Source: Sinomonas notoginsengisoli (GTDB lineage Bacteria; Actinomycetota; Actinomycetes; Actinomycetales; Micrococcaceae). Taken from it: a stretch of DNA of 64,000 bases. A program made the translations under genes and the position numbers. Shown one piece after another: positions 1 through 9,150 of this stretch. The stretch is taken from the NCBI RefSeq assembly GCF_021554725.1, contig NZ_JAIZDP010000001.1:992001-1056000 (forward strand), read 5' to 3'. Every line of letters starts with the position of its first letter. Positions within the stretch are counted from its first letter, which is position 1. The notes beneath the pieces are model-generated. The model saw nothing but the letters and a program-made list of their open reading frames with translations. It was not told the DNA's origin and ran no database searches.

Positions 1-3000
1 CATGCTCTTCTCGTGCTCCTCGCGGCCCATCGTGAGCAGCGGGTCAACGGCCGCTGCCATGTCCAACACCCCGTCGTAGTGGTGCCAGACTCGGGCGCCG
101 CGGGACGCGAGCCTGTCTCCGAGATCCGTCACGAGCGGATCCGCCCCGAGAGATTCCGCGCTCGCCGCCGACCGCGTGGCAGGGGTGCCGAGATGGGTGT
201 TGCCAGCGAGCTCCCTATCGAGGAGCTCGTAGAAGTCCGACGCGCCCTCGCTGAGGCGCGTGACATCGAGCTCCGAAGGCTGGAAGCAGCTCAGGACGTG
301 CATGCTGTGACGGGCACGGGTCATGGCGAGCGCGAAACGCCGCCGGCCGCCGGGCTCGCTGAGCGGCCCGAAGTGGTGCATCGCCCGGCCGTGCGGCGTG
401 CGCCCGAACCCGAGCGAGAAGATGATGTGGTCCCGGACGAGCCCGCCGGCGCGGTCAATGTGGACCACGCGGAACGGTTCCTCGCCCCCACTGAAGAAAT
501 CGACGACGTCGGGATGGTTTGCCATCTGGAGCCGTATGGCCTCCCCCACCCGGGCCGCATGGTAGGCGCTCGCGGTGATCACCGCGAGGGAGACGGTAGG
601 GCGGTGCTTCGCGTGGTCGAACACGAGATCGACCACGCGGTTCACCTCGGCCGCCACCGACTCCACGCCTCCGTCCTCGCCGCTCGGCATCCCGGTGCCC
701 TCGGCCAGGTACTCGAGGAGGAACGGCCGGTCGAGGCCGGTGACGCTTGCGCCGTCCGGCAGGCGCAGCAGGCTGCCGGAGTAGAACCTTCGGCTCAACT
801 GGAGGTCGAGTTCCTCGTCCACGGACCTGTAGGCAGTGCGGAGCCGGACCGAGGGCAGGACCCGGGAGAGCGCGGAGAGGGCGCTCTCGACGGAAGGCAC
901 AGGCGGCTGGCCCGGCTGCTGTTCGACGCACACGGAAAAGGGCCGCGGATTGGCCACTTGCGGGTCGCCGAAGGCGACGACGGCTTCAGCACGGCCGATG
1001 GCAGGCAGTGCCGCGCGCAGCGGCATCGAGTCCGCATCGAGGATGAGCACCGCATCGAACCTGTGGTCCTGAGGAAGTGCCCCTGTCAGGGCGTAGGGGC
1101 TGCACGTCCACACGGGCACCAGCGGCCGCAGGAGCCGCGGGGACTGGCGTTCGAGGGCGGGCAGGCTGATGCGGCCGTCCTTGAGGAGCGTGCGGAGGGC
1201 ATCTGCTTCGCGGGGGTGCCGCTGGATCGCGTCGCTCCACTCGGAGGCGAGGTGCCAGCGCAACCGTGCCGCACCGCTGGCAATGTGGGCCCTGTCGGCC
1301 TGCACGTAGTCAGTCTCTGCGCGGCGCAGCTGCTCGCCATCGGACATTGCAAGATAGTCGTCGCCGCTGATCATCGCTTCGAGGACCGACTGCCACCAGG
1401 CCAGTTCGAGCTCGGAGACGACCACGCTGGCAGGGGCCTCACGCTCTGTGAGGTCCGTGAGCAGGTCGCCGAGGCCGTGCTCACTGAGCTCGTCCTCGAG
1501 GAGGGTCCGCTCGGGGAGCGAGCGAAGCACGGGAGAGTCCTCTGCAAGGGCCTCGAGCCGGGCGGTCAGGTCCTTGACGTCGGCGTCGAGGAGGTTTCCG
1601 CCCAAGACGGTCGGGGCGAGGATGCTTCCGAGCCTGCGCAGGCCGCGCTCCGCCGCCAAATAGGACTCCCTGAGCTCCGCGAGCCCGGAGGGGACCGACG
1701 GATGCCTCTGCGACGCGGCGCAGGCGGCCCACGCCTCGCGCTGGGACTGGACGAGGGCAAGGGAGCTGTGCAGGTCCGCGAGGTGTACCCCGGGGCGGAC
1801 GTACTCCTTGGCAACCCTCCGCAGCCTCGAGCGCTGCAGCGCGGTCACCTCGATACCACGTTCTCTGCGCCACGCTGCGGGGGCCGTGGCCGCGATGAGG
1901 TCGGTGACCGGCCTGTCGAAGATGTCCGGGGTGAACTTGTCCAGGCTTTCCCGGACCGCGACGAGCAGCTCGAGCTGCCGACCCCACCCTGCCACGGTGG
2001 GTTCGAGACGGATCGCCGCATGCCCGGCGACAGCCTTCATGCGCTCCTGAAGTGCCGGGATCTCCGTCGCCAGGCTGGCGGCGAGCCCGCGCGCGTCATC
2101 CGTCTCCCGGCGGGTGACGAGCCGTGCGCCGTGCCAGGGGCTCTCCGCCGCCGCGCGGCTGAAGGAACCCAATTCGGCTGCCCGCCGCAGCCGCTCGCGC
2201 AACTCGGAACGGTCCTTGATGCTGTCGAGGACGCTCCGTTTGAGCCGCACCGTGGTGGCGGGAGCGGGATGCAGCGAAGTGAGCGCGGCGAGGGACTGCA
2301 TCGCCTGGTACGGCGAGCAGCCCCACCGTTCACGCACGTTGTGGAGGGACGCCACGTGGTCCATGAGCTGGTGGCGGCGCTCGCGCAGGACCCGGTAGGT
2401 CCCCTCCATCTGGGGTTTCTGGGCCTTCTCGTTGCGCACAATGGCTTGCACAAGCTGCTGCCGCAGGTGGCCGGGAGTGACGGTGGAACCTAGCTGCAGC
2501 ACGAGCGAGCCGAGGCCGAGGGACTCGCACTCCCGATGGAGCTCGGCCAGACTCGCCCTCCGCTCTGCCACAACCAGCACGGACCGGCCGGCGTGCACGA
2601 GTGTGGAGAGTACGTTAATGGCGGTCTGCGTCTGCCCCGTGCCAGGCGGCGCATCGACCACGAGCGAGTCCCCCGCGCGGACGGCGTCGAGAACTAGCTG
2701 CTGGTCGTTGTCGGCGTCGAGGACGAGGAACTCGTCCTCGGGGTCGCGCTCGTCGAGCGCCGCAAAGCGTGTCTCGTCCAAGGGCTCGGGGACGCGATGC
2801 ACCGACCCGGAGGTCGAGGCGAGGGCGGCGAGCACGGGGTGGGCGCTCGTGATCGAGGGATCTTCGAGGGACTCCTCGAGGTCCGCGAATGTCGAGACCA
2901 GAAGGCGGGAGTCCACTTGGGCTCCTGCAATCGGCGCCACCAGCATCCTCATACGCTCGAGCACAGGGCTCGGGTCCAACCGGGCGGTGCTGTAGGCCAG

Positions 3001-3573
3001 ACGCTCCACGGCGGAGGCATCGACGTCGATACGGTGCACCGAGCGCAGGTGCCGCACGAGGGCGGGGTTGATCCTGGCCTGCTCGGTCAGCTTGAGCTCG
3101 AAGTCGTCCTGCTCGGGCCGGACGGTGAGCGCCACCGCGGCGAGCAGCAGGGGCGCACTGACGCGGCGCGGCTTGCCGCCCACAGCCGAGGTCCAGGTCG
3201 CGAGGCCGGCCGCGAGGTGCCCCGCGTCCACTCCACGCTCGTTCGCGAGTTCATGTGACTTCGCCCTGAGGTAGCGGGCCGCTCGTGCGGCGCGCGTGTA
3301 GTCCTGCCGGTCGCGCAGGAGGGTCGACAGTCGGGTCCTGCGACCGGCCAGAAGCTGCGCGAGGCCGGACGCGTGAGCGTGCGTGAGGTCAATGCTGCCA
3401 TCCGGGCTCGGGAAGTAGGAGAGCATGGTGTCCGGCCCGGTGACCCCGGACAGGGCGGAAAGCCACGCCTCAAGGCGGGCCTCCTCCTCAGGGGACGTCG
3501 TTTCGGGCACGTCTTCGCTCTCCTCAACAGCTGCGAGCGCGCTGGCTCGCTCGCCTGTGGACCATCTCGGCAT
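1..3573 (-). CDS. Superfamily I (Upf1-like) helicase/AAA ATPase-like protein, 3' end cut by window edge
   Basis: The reading frame is open for 1191 codons from ATG (3573) to the left edge, so the C-terminus is missing. The order of elements is that of a superfamily 1 helicase: motif I around residue 310 (APPGTGQTQT), motif II around 846 (LILDADSMPL), motif III (VVAFGDPQV), a YRS-containing motif, and a motif VI-like segment (ALAMTRARHS) near residue 1120. Two key residues differ from active enzymes. The Walker A lysine is Gln314, and the motif II glutamate position is Ala847 (DADS instead of DEAS). It may bind nucleic acid without normal ATP hydrolysis, or use a non-canonical mechanism. No Shine-Dalgarno is visible. 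A TAACCT box 7 nt upstream suggests a leaderless transcript. The family call is firm; the cellular role is unknown. Confidence 0.8.
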   Translation of the reverse strand, partial: MPRWSTGERASALAAVEESEDVPETTSPEEEARLEAWLSALSGVTGPDTMLSYFPSPDGSIDLTHAHASGLAQLLAGRRTRLSTLLRDRQDYTRAARAARYLRAKSHELANERGVDAGHLAAGLATWTSAVGGKPRRVSAPLLLAAVALTVRPEQDDFELKLTEQARINPALVRHLRSVHRIDVDASAVERLAYSTARLDPSPVLERMRMLVAPIAGAQVDSRLLVSTFADLEESLEDPSITSAHPVLAALASTSGSVHRVPEPLDETRFAALDERDPEDEFLVLDADNDQQLVLDAVRAGDSLVVDAPPGTGQTQTAINVLSTLVHAGRSVLVVAERRASLAELHRECESLGLGSLVLQLGSTVTPGHLRQQLVQAIVRNEKAQKPQMEGTYRVLRERRHQLMDHVASLHNVRERWGCSPYQAMQSLAALTSLHPAPATTVRLKRSVLDSIKDRSELRERLRRAAELGSFSRAAAESPWHGARLVTRRETDDARGLAASLATEIPALQERMKAVAGHAAIRLEPTVAGWGRQLELLVAVRESLDKFTPDIFDRPVTDLIAATAPAAWRRERGIEVTALQRSRLRRVAKEYVRPGVHLADLHSSLALVQSQREAWAACAASQRHPSVPSGLAELRESYLAAERGLRRLGSILAPTVLGGNLLDADVKDLTARLEALAEDSPVLRSLPERTLLEDELSEHGLGDLLTDLTEREAPASVVVSELELAWWQSVLEAMISGDDYLAMSDGEQLRRAETDYVQADRAHIASGAARLRWHLASEWSDAIQRHPREADALRTLLKDGRISLPALERQSPRLLRPLVPVWTCSPYALTGALPQDHRFDAVLILDADSMPLRAALPAIGRAEAVVAFGDPQVANPRPFSVCVEQQPGQPPVPSVESALSALSRVLPSVRLRTAYRSVDEELDLQLSRRFYSGSLLRLPDGASVTGLDRPFLLEYLAEGTGMPSGEDGGVESVAAEVNRVVDLVFDHAKHRPTVSLAVITASAYHAARVGEAIRLQMANHPDVVDFFSGGEEPFRVVHIDRAGGLVRDHIIFSLGFGRTPHGRAMHHFGPLSEPGGRRRFALAMTRARHSMHVLSCFQPSELDVTRLSEGASDFYELLDRELAGNTHLGTPATRSAASAESLGADPLVTDLGDRLASRGARVWHHYDGVLDMAAAVDPLLTMGREEHEKSM

Positions 3574-3580
3574 ACTTTCG

Positions 3581-3586
3581 AGGTTA
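3581..3586 (-). promoter_or_regulatory. -10-like box, leaderless start of helicase gene
   Basis: TAACCT on the minus strand ends 7 nt before the ATG at 3573, which fits transcription starting at the start codon. Confidence 0.5.
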
Positions 3587-3641
3587 GCCTGTCCCCCCCA
3601 GCTCCAGCGCGCTGCAACACTGCGCGCGCCGCAAAACCGCA

Positions 3642-3672
3642 ACGGCCGGGACCCACGCGGGGTGCCGGCCGT
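3642..3672 (-). terminator. Stem-loop terminator after guaA
   Basis: ACGGCCGG pairs with CCGGCCGT, with an inner CCC/GGG pairing. It lies 22 bp beyond the guaA stop and upstream of the helicase gene. No U-tract follows. Confidence 0.6.
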
Positions 3673-3693
3673 CAAGCTCACGGAGTGCGCTGG

Positions 3694-5316
3694 CTACTCC
3701 CACTCGATAGTTCCCGGCGGCTTGCTCGTGACGTCGAGCACCACTCGGTTGACGCCGTCGACCTCGTTCGTGATCCGGTTGGAGATCTTCGCGAGCAGGT
3801 CGAACGGCAGGCGGGACCAATCGGCGGTCATCGCGTCCTCGCTCGAGACAGGCCGGAGCACGATCGGATGCCCATACGTGCGGCCGTCGCCCTGCACGCC
3901 GACGCTGCGGACATCCGCGAGCAGCACGACCGGCATCTGCCATACCTCATGGTCGAGTCCCGCCGTGGTGAGCTCGGCCCTGCCAATCGCATCGGCCTTC
4001 CGGAGGAGCTCGAGACGCTCGGCAGTGACCTCGCCGACGATACGGATGCCGAGGCCGGGGCCGGGGAACGGCTGGCGGCCCACAATCTCCTCGGGCAGGC
4101 CGAGCTGCCGGCCAACGGCACGCACCTCGTCCTTGAAGAGGGTGCGGAGGGGCTCCACGAGCTCGAAGCGGAGGTCCTCGGGAAGACCGCCCACGTTGTG
4201 GTGGCTCTTGATGTTCGCTGCACCCTCTCCGCCGCCCGACTCGACGACGTCCGGGTACAGCGTGCCCTGGACGAGGAATGCGATCTGCTCCCCCGCGGCC
4301 TGGGCCTCGGTGACGATGGCACGCTCGGCCTCTTCGAACGCGCGGATGAACTCGCGGCCGATGATCTTGCGCTTCTGCTCAGGGTCGGTGACCCCGGCGA
4401 GCGCGCCAAGGAACCGGTCCTGCTCGTTCGCCACATACAGCTTGACCCCTGTCGCGGCGACGAAGTCGCGCTCTACCTGCTCGGCCTCGCCCTCGCGCAG
4501 GAGCCCGTGGTCCACGAACACACACGTCAGCTGCTCGCCCACCGCGCGCTGGACCAAGGCAGCCGCGACCGCAGAGTCGACACCGCCGGAGAGGCCACAG
4601 ATCACCCGCGCATCGCCGACCTGAGCGCGGATGCGCTCCACCTGCTCCTCGACGATGTTCCCGGTGGTCCAGTTCGGTGCGAGCCCTGCAACGTCGAACA
4701 GGAAGTTCTCGAGGATCTTCTGGCCGAAGTCGGAATGCTTGACCTCGGGGTGCCACTGGACGCCGCCGAGCGACTTCGCGGTGTTGACGAACGCTGCCAC
4801 GGGCGCGCCGGCGGTGGTCGCGAGCACCTCGAAGCCCTCGGGCGCTGCCTCGACAGAGTCACCGTGGCTCATCCACGTGTTCTGGCTCGAGGGGACGCCG
4901 GCGAGCAGCGAGTGCGGTTCGCCCACTGCCGTCGCAACGGTTGCGCCGTACTCGCGCATGCCCGTGCGGGCAACCTTGCCGCCGAGCGCGTTGGCCATCG
5001 CCTGGAAGCCATAGCAGATGCCGAACACCGGCACGCCGGCCTCGAAGAGATCCGGGCCTACGCTCGGAGCCCCCGCGGCGTAGACGCTCGAGGGCCCGCC
5101 GGAGAGGATGATGGCGGCCGGATCTTTGGCCAGGATCTGCTCGGTGGACAGGGTGTGCGGAACGATCTCCGAGTACACCTTCGCCTCACGGACGCGGCGG
5201 GCGATGAGCTGCGCATACTGGGCCCCGTAGTCCACCACGAGCACGGGCCGGTGACCGGTGTGCGCAGTGGGCGACTGGGCCGGGGCTTGGGCCGGCATCT
5301 GGGAAGCTGTAGTCAC
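3694..5316 (-). CDS. guaA: GMP synthase (glutamine-hydrolysing)
   Basis: Converts XMP to GMP using glutamine and ATP, the last step of de novo GMP synthesis. At 540 aa it has the normal two-domain length plus a short Ala/Gln/Pro-rich N-terminal tail. The class I amidotransferase domain is in the first ~210 residues with the nucleophile in GICYGFQ (Cys101). The PP-loop ATP pyrophosphatase motif is GLSGGVDSA, and the protein ends with the family-typical [13 protein letters not shown]. The start is GTG at 5316 with no clear SD but a TAATCT box 6 nt upstream. It lies on the same strand as guaB and guaB3 further upstream, with other genes between, and has its own promoter and terminator. Confidence 0.97.
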   Translation of the reverse strand: MTTASQMPAQAPAQSPTAHTGHRPVLVVDYGAQYAQLIARRVREAKVYSEIVPHTLSTEQILAKDPAAIILSGGPSSVYAAGAPSVGPDLFEAGVPVFGICYGFQAMANALGGKVARTGMREYGATVATAVGEPHSLLAGVPSSQNTWMSHGDSVEAAPEGFEVLATTAGAPVAAFVNTAKSLGGVQWHPEVKHSDFGQKILENFLFDVAGLAPNWTTGNIVEEQVERIRAQVGDARVICGLSGGVDSAVAAALVQRAVGEQLTCVFVDHGLLREGEAEQVERDFVAATGVKLYVANEQDRFLGALAGVTDPEQKRKIIGREFIRAFEEAERAIVTEAQAAGEQIAFLVQGTLYPDVVESGGGEGAANIKSHHNVGGLPEDLRFELVEPLRTLFKDEVRAVGRQLGLPEEIVGRQPFPGPGLGIRIVGEVTAERLELLRKADAIGRAELTTAGLDHEVWQMPVVLLADVRSVGVQGDGRTYGHPIVLRPVSSEDAMTADWSRLPFDLLAKISNRITNEVDGVNRVVLDVTSKPPGTIEWE

Positions 5317-5322
5317 CCGTCA

Positions 5323-5328
5323 AGATTA
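5323..5328 (-). promoter_or_regulatory. -10-like box, leaderless guaA start
   Basis: TAATCT (minus strand) lies 6 nt upstream of the guaA GTG. Confidence 0.55.
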
Positions 5329-5335
5329 CCGGACT

Positions 5336-5363
5336 GGCCACTCCCCGCCTGCGGTGAGTGGCC
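5336..5363 (-). terminator. Stem-loop between the DUF3817 gene and guaA
   Basis: GGCCACTC pairs with GAGTGGCC around a 12-nt loop. It sits just after the DUF3817 stop and separates the SURF1/DUF3817 unit from guaA. Confidence 0.5.
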
Positions 5364-5369
5364 GCCGTC

Positions 5370-5855
5370 TCAGGAGCGCTGGCCGGCGTCCGGGTGGGAC
5401 GCGAGTTCGCGCTCCGCCTCAGCGTGCATGCGCCGTTCGGCGAAGAAGCTCAGGAACGGGACCACACCGCCGAGCGCCATGACGATGAACCGCATGAACG
5501 GCCAGCGCATCAGGGACCAGAGGCGGAAGTTCGAGATCAGATAGATCACATACATCCAGCCGTGCACGATCAGGATGGTGATCGAGAGGTTGACGCCCCC
5601 CACCACGCCGGCCGGCTCGGCGTCGGCCAGCCCGAACCCGAACGGCTTCCCGCTGAACGCGTCGGCTCCCCCGGCGTAGAGGAATTGCCCGAACGCGTAC
5701 CGGGCGATCATTTCCGCGCACAGGAGCAGCAGCATGGTGCCGGTCGCATACGCGGCGACGCGGTAGAACTTCAGGGCCGAGCGGATCTGGGCGAGCGTGC
5801 CTCCGAAGCGGCGCTGGCCGGTGGTGCGGCCCACGGCGGGCTTGGGATCGATCAC
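5370..5855 (-). CDS. DUF3817 family integral membrane protein
   Basis: A 161-aa membrane protein with about three to four hydrophobic segments (around residues 32-52, 85-105 and 118-140) and the DUF3817 signature region HGWMYVIYLISNF near residue 98. The GTG start overlaps the SURF1 stop by 4 bp (GTGA) and has a good SD (GGAGG, 6 nt spacing), so the two genes are translationally coupled. The molecular function of DUF3817 is not known. The pairing with SURF1 hints at membrane or respiratory-chain maintenance, which is an inference from context. Confidence 0.85.
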   Translation of the reverse strand: MIDPKPAVGRTTGQRRFGGTLAQIRSALKFYRVAAYATGTMLLLLCAEMIARYAFGQFLYAGGADAFSGKPFGFGLADAEPAGVVGGVNLSITILIVHGWMYVIYLISNFRLWSLMRWPFMRFIVMALGGVVPFLSFFAERRMHAEAERELASHPDAGQRS

Positions 5856-6724
5856 GGTGTTCCTCCGGTCTCGCTATGGCGCGTCGGGGCGCCCGGGATG
5901 TGCTGGTCTGTGCTGGTGTCCGCGTTGGCTCCTCCGTCTGCGCCGGCCTCCGCCGCGGCGTCCGCGAGGGCGTCCTGGGTCCGCTCGTAGTCGTCACGGA
6001 CGAGGCGCCACCACAGGAAGATGGAGAATCCGGCGAACACGACCCACTCGACGGCGTAGAAGATATTGAGCCAGTTCACGGGCTGCCCGAGGGGCTGGGC
6101 TTCGATCGAGAGCCGCTCGAGCCCAGCCGAGGCCGGGACCGGGGCGCCGGAGGACGTGACCTCCTCTGTGGCACTGACGAAGCCCGGGTAGCTGGGTGCG
6201 TCCCAGACGTTGATGAGCTGCGCCACGGAGAGGGTTGCCACCTGGCCGGGCGGGACGTCGTGCTCGGCCTTGGGCGCCTCGGATGGTAGGAGCCTTCCGG
6301 TGAGCTTGAGGGCGCCCGACGGCGGGGAGGCCGTCCGATCGGGCGACGCGATCCATCCGCGGGCCACGGGAATCACGGTGCCGCTTTCGCCGCCCACGGA
6401 GGGCGCGCCGTCGACCGTGAATGCCGTCACGATCCACCAGCCCGTCCGGCCGTCCCGGAGCCGGTCCTTCACGAGGACCTGGCGTTTGGGGTCGTAGCTG
6501 CCGTTGAGGGAGACCATCTGGTCCGCCGCGGGCGCCGGGAAGGTCTCACCGGGACGCACGACGGCGCCGAGAGGCTTGACCTCCTCGGTGGTCCGGGCGG
6601 CGGGCGGGGCCTCGGACACAGAGCGGGAGAACTGCCATTGGCTCAGGAGCACGAAGACCCAGGACACGACGAGCGCTCCCACGAGCGCCGCGATCCACTG
6701 GGGCTTGAGGGCAGTTCGGAGCAC
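5852..6724 (-). CDS. SURF1 family cytochrome oxidase assembly protein
   Basis: SURF1 proteins help haem insertion and assembly of aa3-type cytochrome c oxidase in the cytoplasmic membrane. The 290-aa protein has the family layout: an N-terminal transmembrane helix (about residues 10-27) followed by the QWQFSR motif, a large extracytoplasmic domain, and a C-terminal transmembrane helix (about 225-245, VEWVVFAGFSIFLWW). A cytoplasmic acidic Ala/Asp-rich tail ends the protein. The GTG start at 6724 has no SD but a TACCGT box 6 nt upstream. It is coupled to the DUF3817 gene through a 4-bp overlap. Confidence 0.9.
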   Translation of the reverse strand: MLRTALKPQWIAALVGALVVSWVFVLLSQWQFSRSVSEAPPAARTTEEVKPLGAVVRPGETFPAPAADQMVSLNGSYDPKRQVLVKDRLRDGRTGWWIVTAFTVDGAPSVGGESGTVIPVARGWIASPDRTASPPSGALKLTGRLLPSEAPKAEHDVPPGQVATLSVAQLINVWDAPSYPGFVSATEEVTSSGAPVPASAGLERLSIEAQPLGQPVNWLNIFYAVEWVVFAGFSIFLWWRLVRDDYERTQDALADAAAEAGADGGANADTSTDQHIPGAPTRHSETGGTP

Positions 6725-6730
6725 TCATTA

Positions 6731-6736
6731 ACGGTA
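6731..6736 (-). promoter_or_regulatory. -10-like box, leaderless SURF1 gene
   Basis: TACCGT (minus strand) lies 6 nt before the GTG start. Confidence 0.45.
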
Positions 6737-6763
6737 CTCCGACAACCTGTAGAAAACGTAAAT

Positions 6764-6800
6764 GCCCCCGGCGCGAAAGCCACCCATGCGCGCCGGGGGC
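6764..6800 (-). terminator. Stem-loop terminator after the PTS EIIA gene
   Basis: GCCCCCGGCGCG and CGCGCCGGGGGC form a perfect 12-bp stem, 4 bp after the stop of the PTS gene and upstream of the SURF1 gene. Confidence 0.75.
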
Positions 6801-6804
6801 GCTC

Positions 6805-7299
6805 CTACGGATCGGAGTAGAGAAGGGCGGAGTTGACGAGCTCCGAGATGATGTCCGGATCATTGGCCCTGCGCAGCGATTCCCGGAAGCCCTCCTTCGA
6901 GAGTGAACGGGCTATCGTGGCGAGGACGTCAAGGTGTTCCGAGAAGGACCTCGCGGGCGTGGCGACGAGCAGGACCACATGGGCGGGCCCGTCGAGCGCT
7001 CCGAAGTCCAGGGTGTGGCCGTACTTCGTGACCCCGACGGCGATCGAGGGCTGGGTGACATGCTCGCTGCGCGCATGCGGAAGCCCGATGCCGCCCGGGA
7101 GGCCCGTGGCCAGCTGGTGCTCGCGGGCCGCCACATCAGCAAGGAAGCCGTCGAGGTCCTCGATCCGGCCCTCGGAGCGGAGCCGGGAGGCGAGCTGGCG
7201 TGCGGCATCGGCCCGGTCGGCGGCCACCATCTCGAGGATGACAAGGCCCGGAGTGGTCAGCTGAGCGTCGTAGCGGTCGAACGAACCGGGCAAGGGCAT
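6805..7299 (-). CDS. Orphan PTS EIIA (fructose/mannitol-type) domain protein
   Basis: A single-domain 164-aa EIIA-2 protein. The phosphorylatable histidine is His75 in the conserved GIGLPHARSEH motif, with later family landmarks HVVLLVATP and a C-terminal helix. No EIIB or EIIC permease, EI or HPr gene is nearby, so it could be a regulatory EIIA (PtsN-like) or serve a permease elsewhere. It starts 5 bp after the glpD stop. The TAAAAT box overlapping the end of glpD is 7 nt from the ATG, and no SD is present, so an internal leaderless transcript is likely in addition to any readthrough from glpD. Confidence 0.88.
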   Translation of the reverse strand: MPLPGSFDRYDAQLTTPGLVILEMVAADRADAARQLASRLRSEGRIEDLDGFLADVAAREHQLATGLPGGIGLPHARSEHVTQPSIAVGVTKYGHTLDFGALDGPAHVVLLVATPARSFSEHLDVLATIARSLSKEGFRESLRRANDPDIISELVNSALLYSDP

Positions 7300-7304
7300 G
7301 CGTG

Positions 7305-9026
7305 CTATTTTACCGGGACGATGTCCGACGCGCCCATCCGCGCTGCTTCGGCCGACTCGTCATCCGGCTGCTGCTGGCTGAGCCGCTCCGCCTCGACCCG
7401 GGCGAGGTAATGGGCCACCTCGTTGTCGCGCTGCGTCTGGCTCCAGCCCAGCAGCGGGGCCATGAGGTCGGCGACGACCGGGGCCGCGGACACGCCGCGG
7501 TCCCATGCCTCGATGGAAATGCGCGTGCGCCGAGTCAGGACGTCCTCGACGTGCCGCGCTCCCTCGTGGGTCGTCGCGTAGACCGCTTCGGCGCGCAGGT
7601 AGTCGTCGGCGCCCGGTAGAGGCTCGGCGAGCTCCGGCCGCTCCTTCAAGAGGTCCAGCACCTCGCCGGCAAGGGACCCGAAGCGGTTCAGGAGGTGCTC
7701 GACCCGCGCCACGTGAACTCCCGCCTTGTCCGCAAGGCGGTGCCGGCGGTTCCAGACCGCGCGGAAGCCTTCCGCTCCCACGAGCGGCACCCGGTCGGTG
7801 CAGGAGGCGGGCACCTTCTCGTCCATCGCGCGGGTCGCCTCGTCGACCGCGTCCTTCGCCATGACCCTGTAGGTGGTGAACTTCCCGCCCGCAATCATGA
7901 CGAGACCCGGGACGGGGTGCGCAACGACGTGCTCGCGGCTGAGCTTGGTCGTCGACTCGCTCTCGCCCGCGAGCAGCGGACGCAGCCCGGCGTAGACGCC
8001 CTCGACGTCCTCGCGCGTGAGTGGGCGCTTGAGGACCTTGTTGACGTGCTCGAGGAGGTAGTCGATGTCGGTACTCGAAGCCGCCGGGTGCGCCTTCTTG
8101 AGGTTCCACTCGGTGTCCGTGGTGCCGATGATCCAGTGCCGGCCCCAGGGGATGACGAACAGCACGGACTTCTCGGTGCGCAGGATGAGCCCGACGGTCG
8201 ACTGGAAGCGGTCCCTCGGGACAACGAGATGGATCCCCTTGGACGCCCTGACCTTGAGCTGGCCCCGGTCCGTGACCATGGCCTGCGTCTCGTCCGTCCA
8301 CACGCCGGTGGCGTTGATCACCTGCCTGGCACGGACCTCGAACTCGCTGCCGTCCTCCTGGTCTTTCATGCGCGCCCCAACGACCCGCTCCCCCTCGCGG
8401 AGGAAGTCGACGACGGTGACGCGGTTGGCCGCGTGCGCACCGTACTGCGCAGCGGTGCGCACGAGGGTCGCGACCATGCGGGCATCGTCGATCTGGGCAT
8501 CGTAGTAGCGGATCGAGCCGATCATCGCGTCGCTGCGCAGGCTCGGCGCCGCACGCAGCGTTCCACGGCGGAACAGGTGCTTGTGGATCGGAACGCCGTT
8601 GCCGCGCCCGCTCGTCAGGCCGAGCGTGTCGTACAGGATGAGGCCGAGGCCCACGTAGACCCGTTCCCAGAACCGGTGCTTGAGGGGGTAGAGGAACGGG
8701 ACCGGCCGGGCGAGGTGGGGCGCGATCCGCTGGAGCAGGAGGCCGCGCTCCTCCAGGGCCTCCTGGACGAGGCGGAAGTCGAGCATCTCCAGGTACCGCA
8801 GTCCGCCGTGCAGGAGCTTGGACGAGCGCGATGAGGTCCCCGACGCCCAATCCCTGGTCTCGACGATCCCGACCTCGAGCCCTCGCGTCGCGGCGTCGAG
8901 CGCTGACCCCGCGCCGACGACTCCTCCGCCGACAATCAGGACGTCGAGCTCGCGCCCCCGCTCCGCCGTCGCCCTGAATCGTGCGAGGGAGGCCTTGCGG
9001 TATTCCGGACTGAGCTGTGCTGTCAT
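7305..9026 (-). CDS. glpD: Glycerol-3-phosphate dehydrogenase (FAD)
   Basis: Oxidises sn-glycerol-3-phosphate to dihydroxyacetone phosphate and passes electrons to the respiratory quinone pool. The 573-aa protein opens its DAO domain with the FAD-binding VLIVGGGVVGAG (about residue 29) and the GlpD signature SSRSSKLLHGGLRYL. Substrate and FAD contacts such as IIGTTDTEW follow, then the C-terminal GlpD helical domain. The ATG at 9026 is preceded by a purine-rich AAGGGG SD. No glpF or glpK is adjacent. Confidence 0.95.
   Translation of the reverse strand: MTAQLSPEYRKASLARFRATAERGRELDVLIVGGGVVGAGSALDAATRGLEVGIVETRDWASGTSSRSSKLLHGGLRYLEMLDFRLVQEALEERGLLLQRIAPHLARPVPFLYPLKHRFWERVYVGLGLILYDTLGLTSGRGNGVPIHKHLFRRGTLRAAPSLRSDAMIGSIRYYDAQIDDARMVATLVRTAAQYGAHAANRVTVVDFLREGERVVGARMKDQEDGSEFEVRARQVINATGVWTDETQAMVTDRGQLKVRASKGIHLVVPRDRFQSTVGLILRTEKSVLFVIPWGRHWIIGTTDTEWNLKKAHPAASSTDIDYLLEHVNKVLKRPLTREDVEGVYAGLRPLLAGESESTTKLSREHVVAHPVPGLVMIAGGKFTTYRVMAKDAVDEATRAMDEKVPASCTDRVPLVGAEGFRAVWNRRHRLADKAGVHVARVEHLLNRFGSLAGEVLDLLKERPELAEPLPGADDYLRAEAVYATTHEGARHVEDVLTRRTRISIEAWDRGVSAAPVVADLMAPLLGWSQTQRDNEVAHYLARVEAERLSQQQPDDESAEAARMGASDIVPVK
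7307..7312 (-). promoter_or_regulatory. -10 box embedded in the glpD 3' end
   Basis: TAAAAT on the minus strand overlaps the last glpD codons, including the first base of its TAG stop, and ends 7 nt before the ATG of the EIIA gene. Confidence 0.55.
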
Positions 9027-9150
9027 GGTCGGCCTGCCCCTTCGCCGTGTCTGGCCCTGCCTTCGGAGCGACGAGCGGCCCTTTGGCGGGAACGTGCTTG
9101 GGGGCCAGTCTAGGCACGCCCGTCGAGAGTGTGGTGGAAGGGGCTGCGGT

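Noticed and set aside
13-2493. 826-codon plus-strand open frame
   Set aside because: It is antisense to the helicase frame, has no family motifs, and its composition (Arg/Gly/Glu-rich) is typical of a high-GC shadow frame.
3373-5544. 723-codon plus-strand frame over guaA
   Set aside because: guaA on the other strand is unambiguous; this is its mirror.
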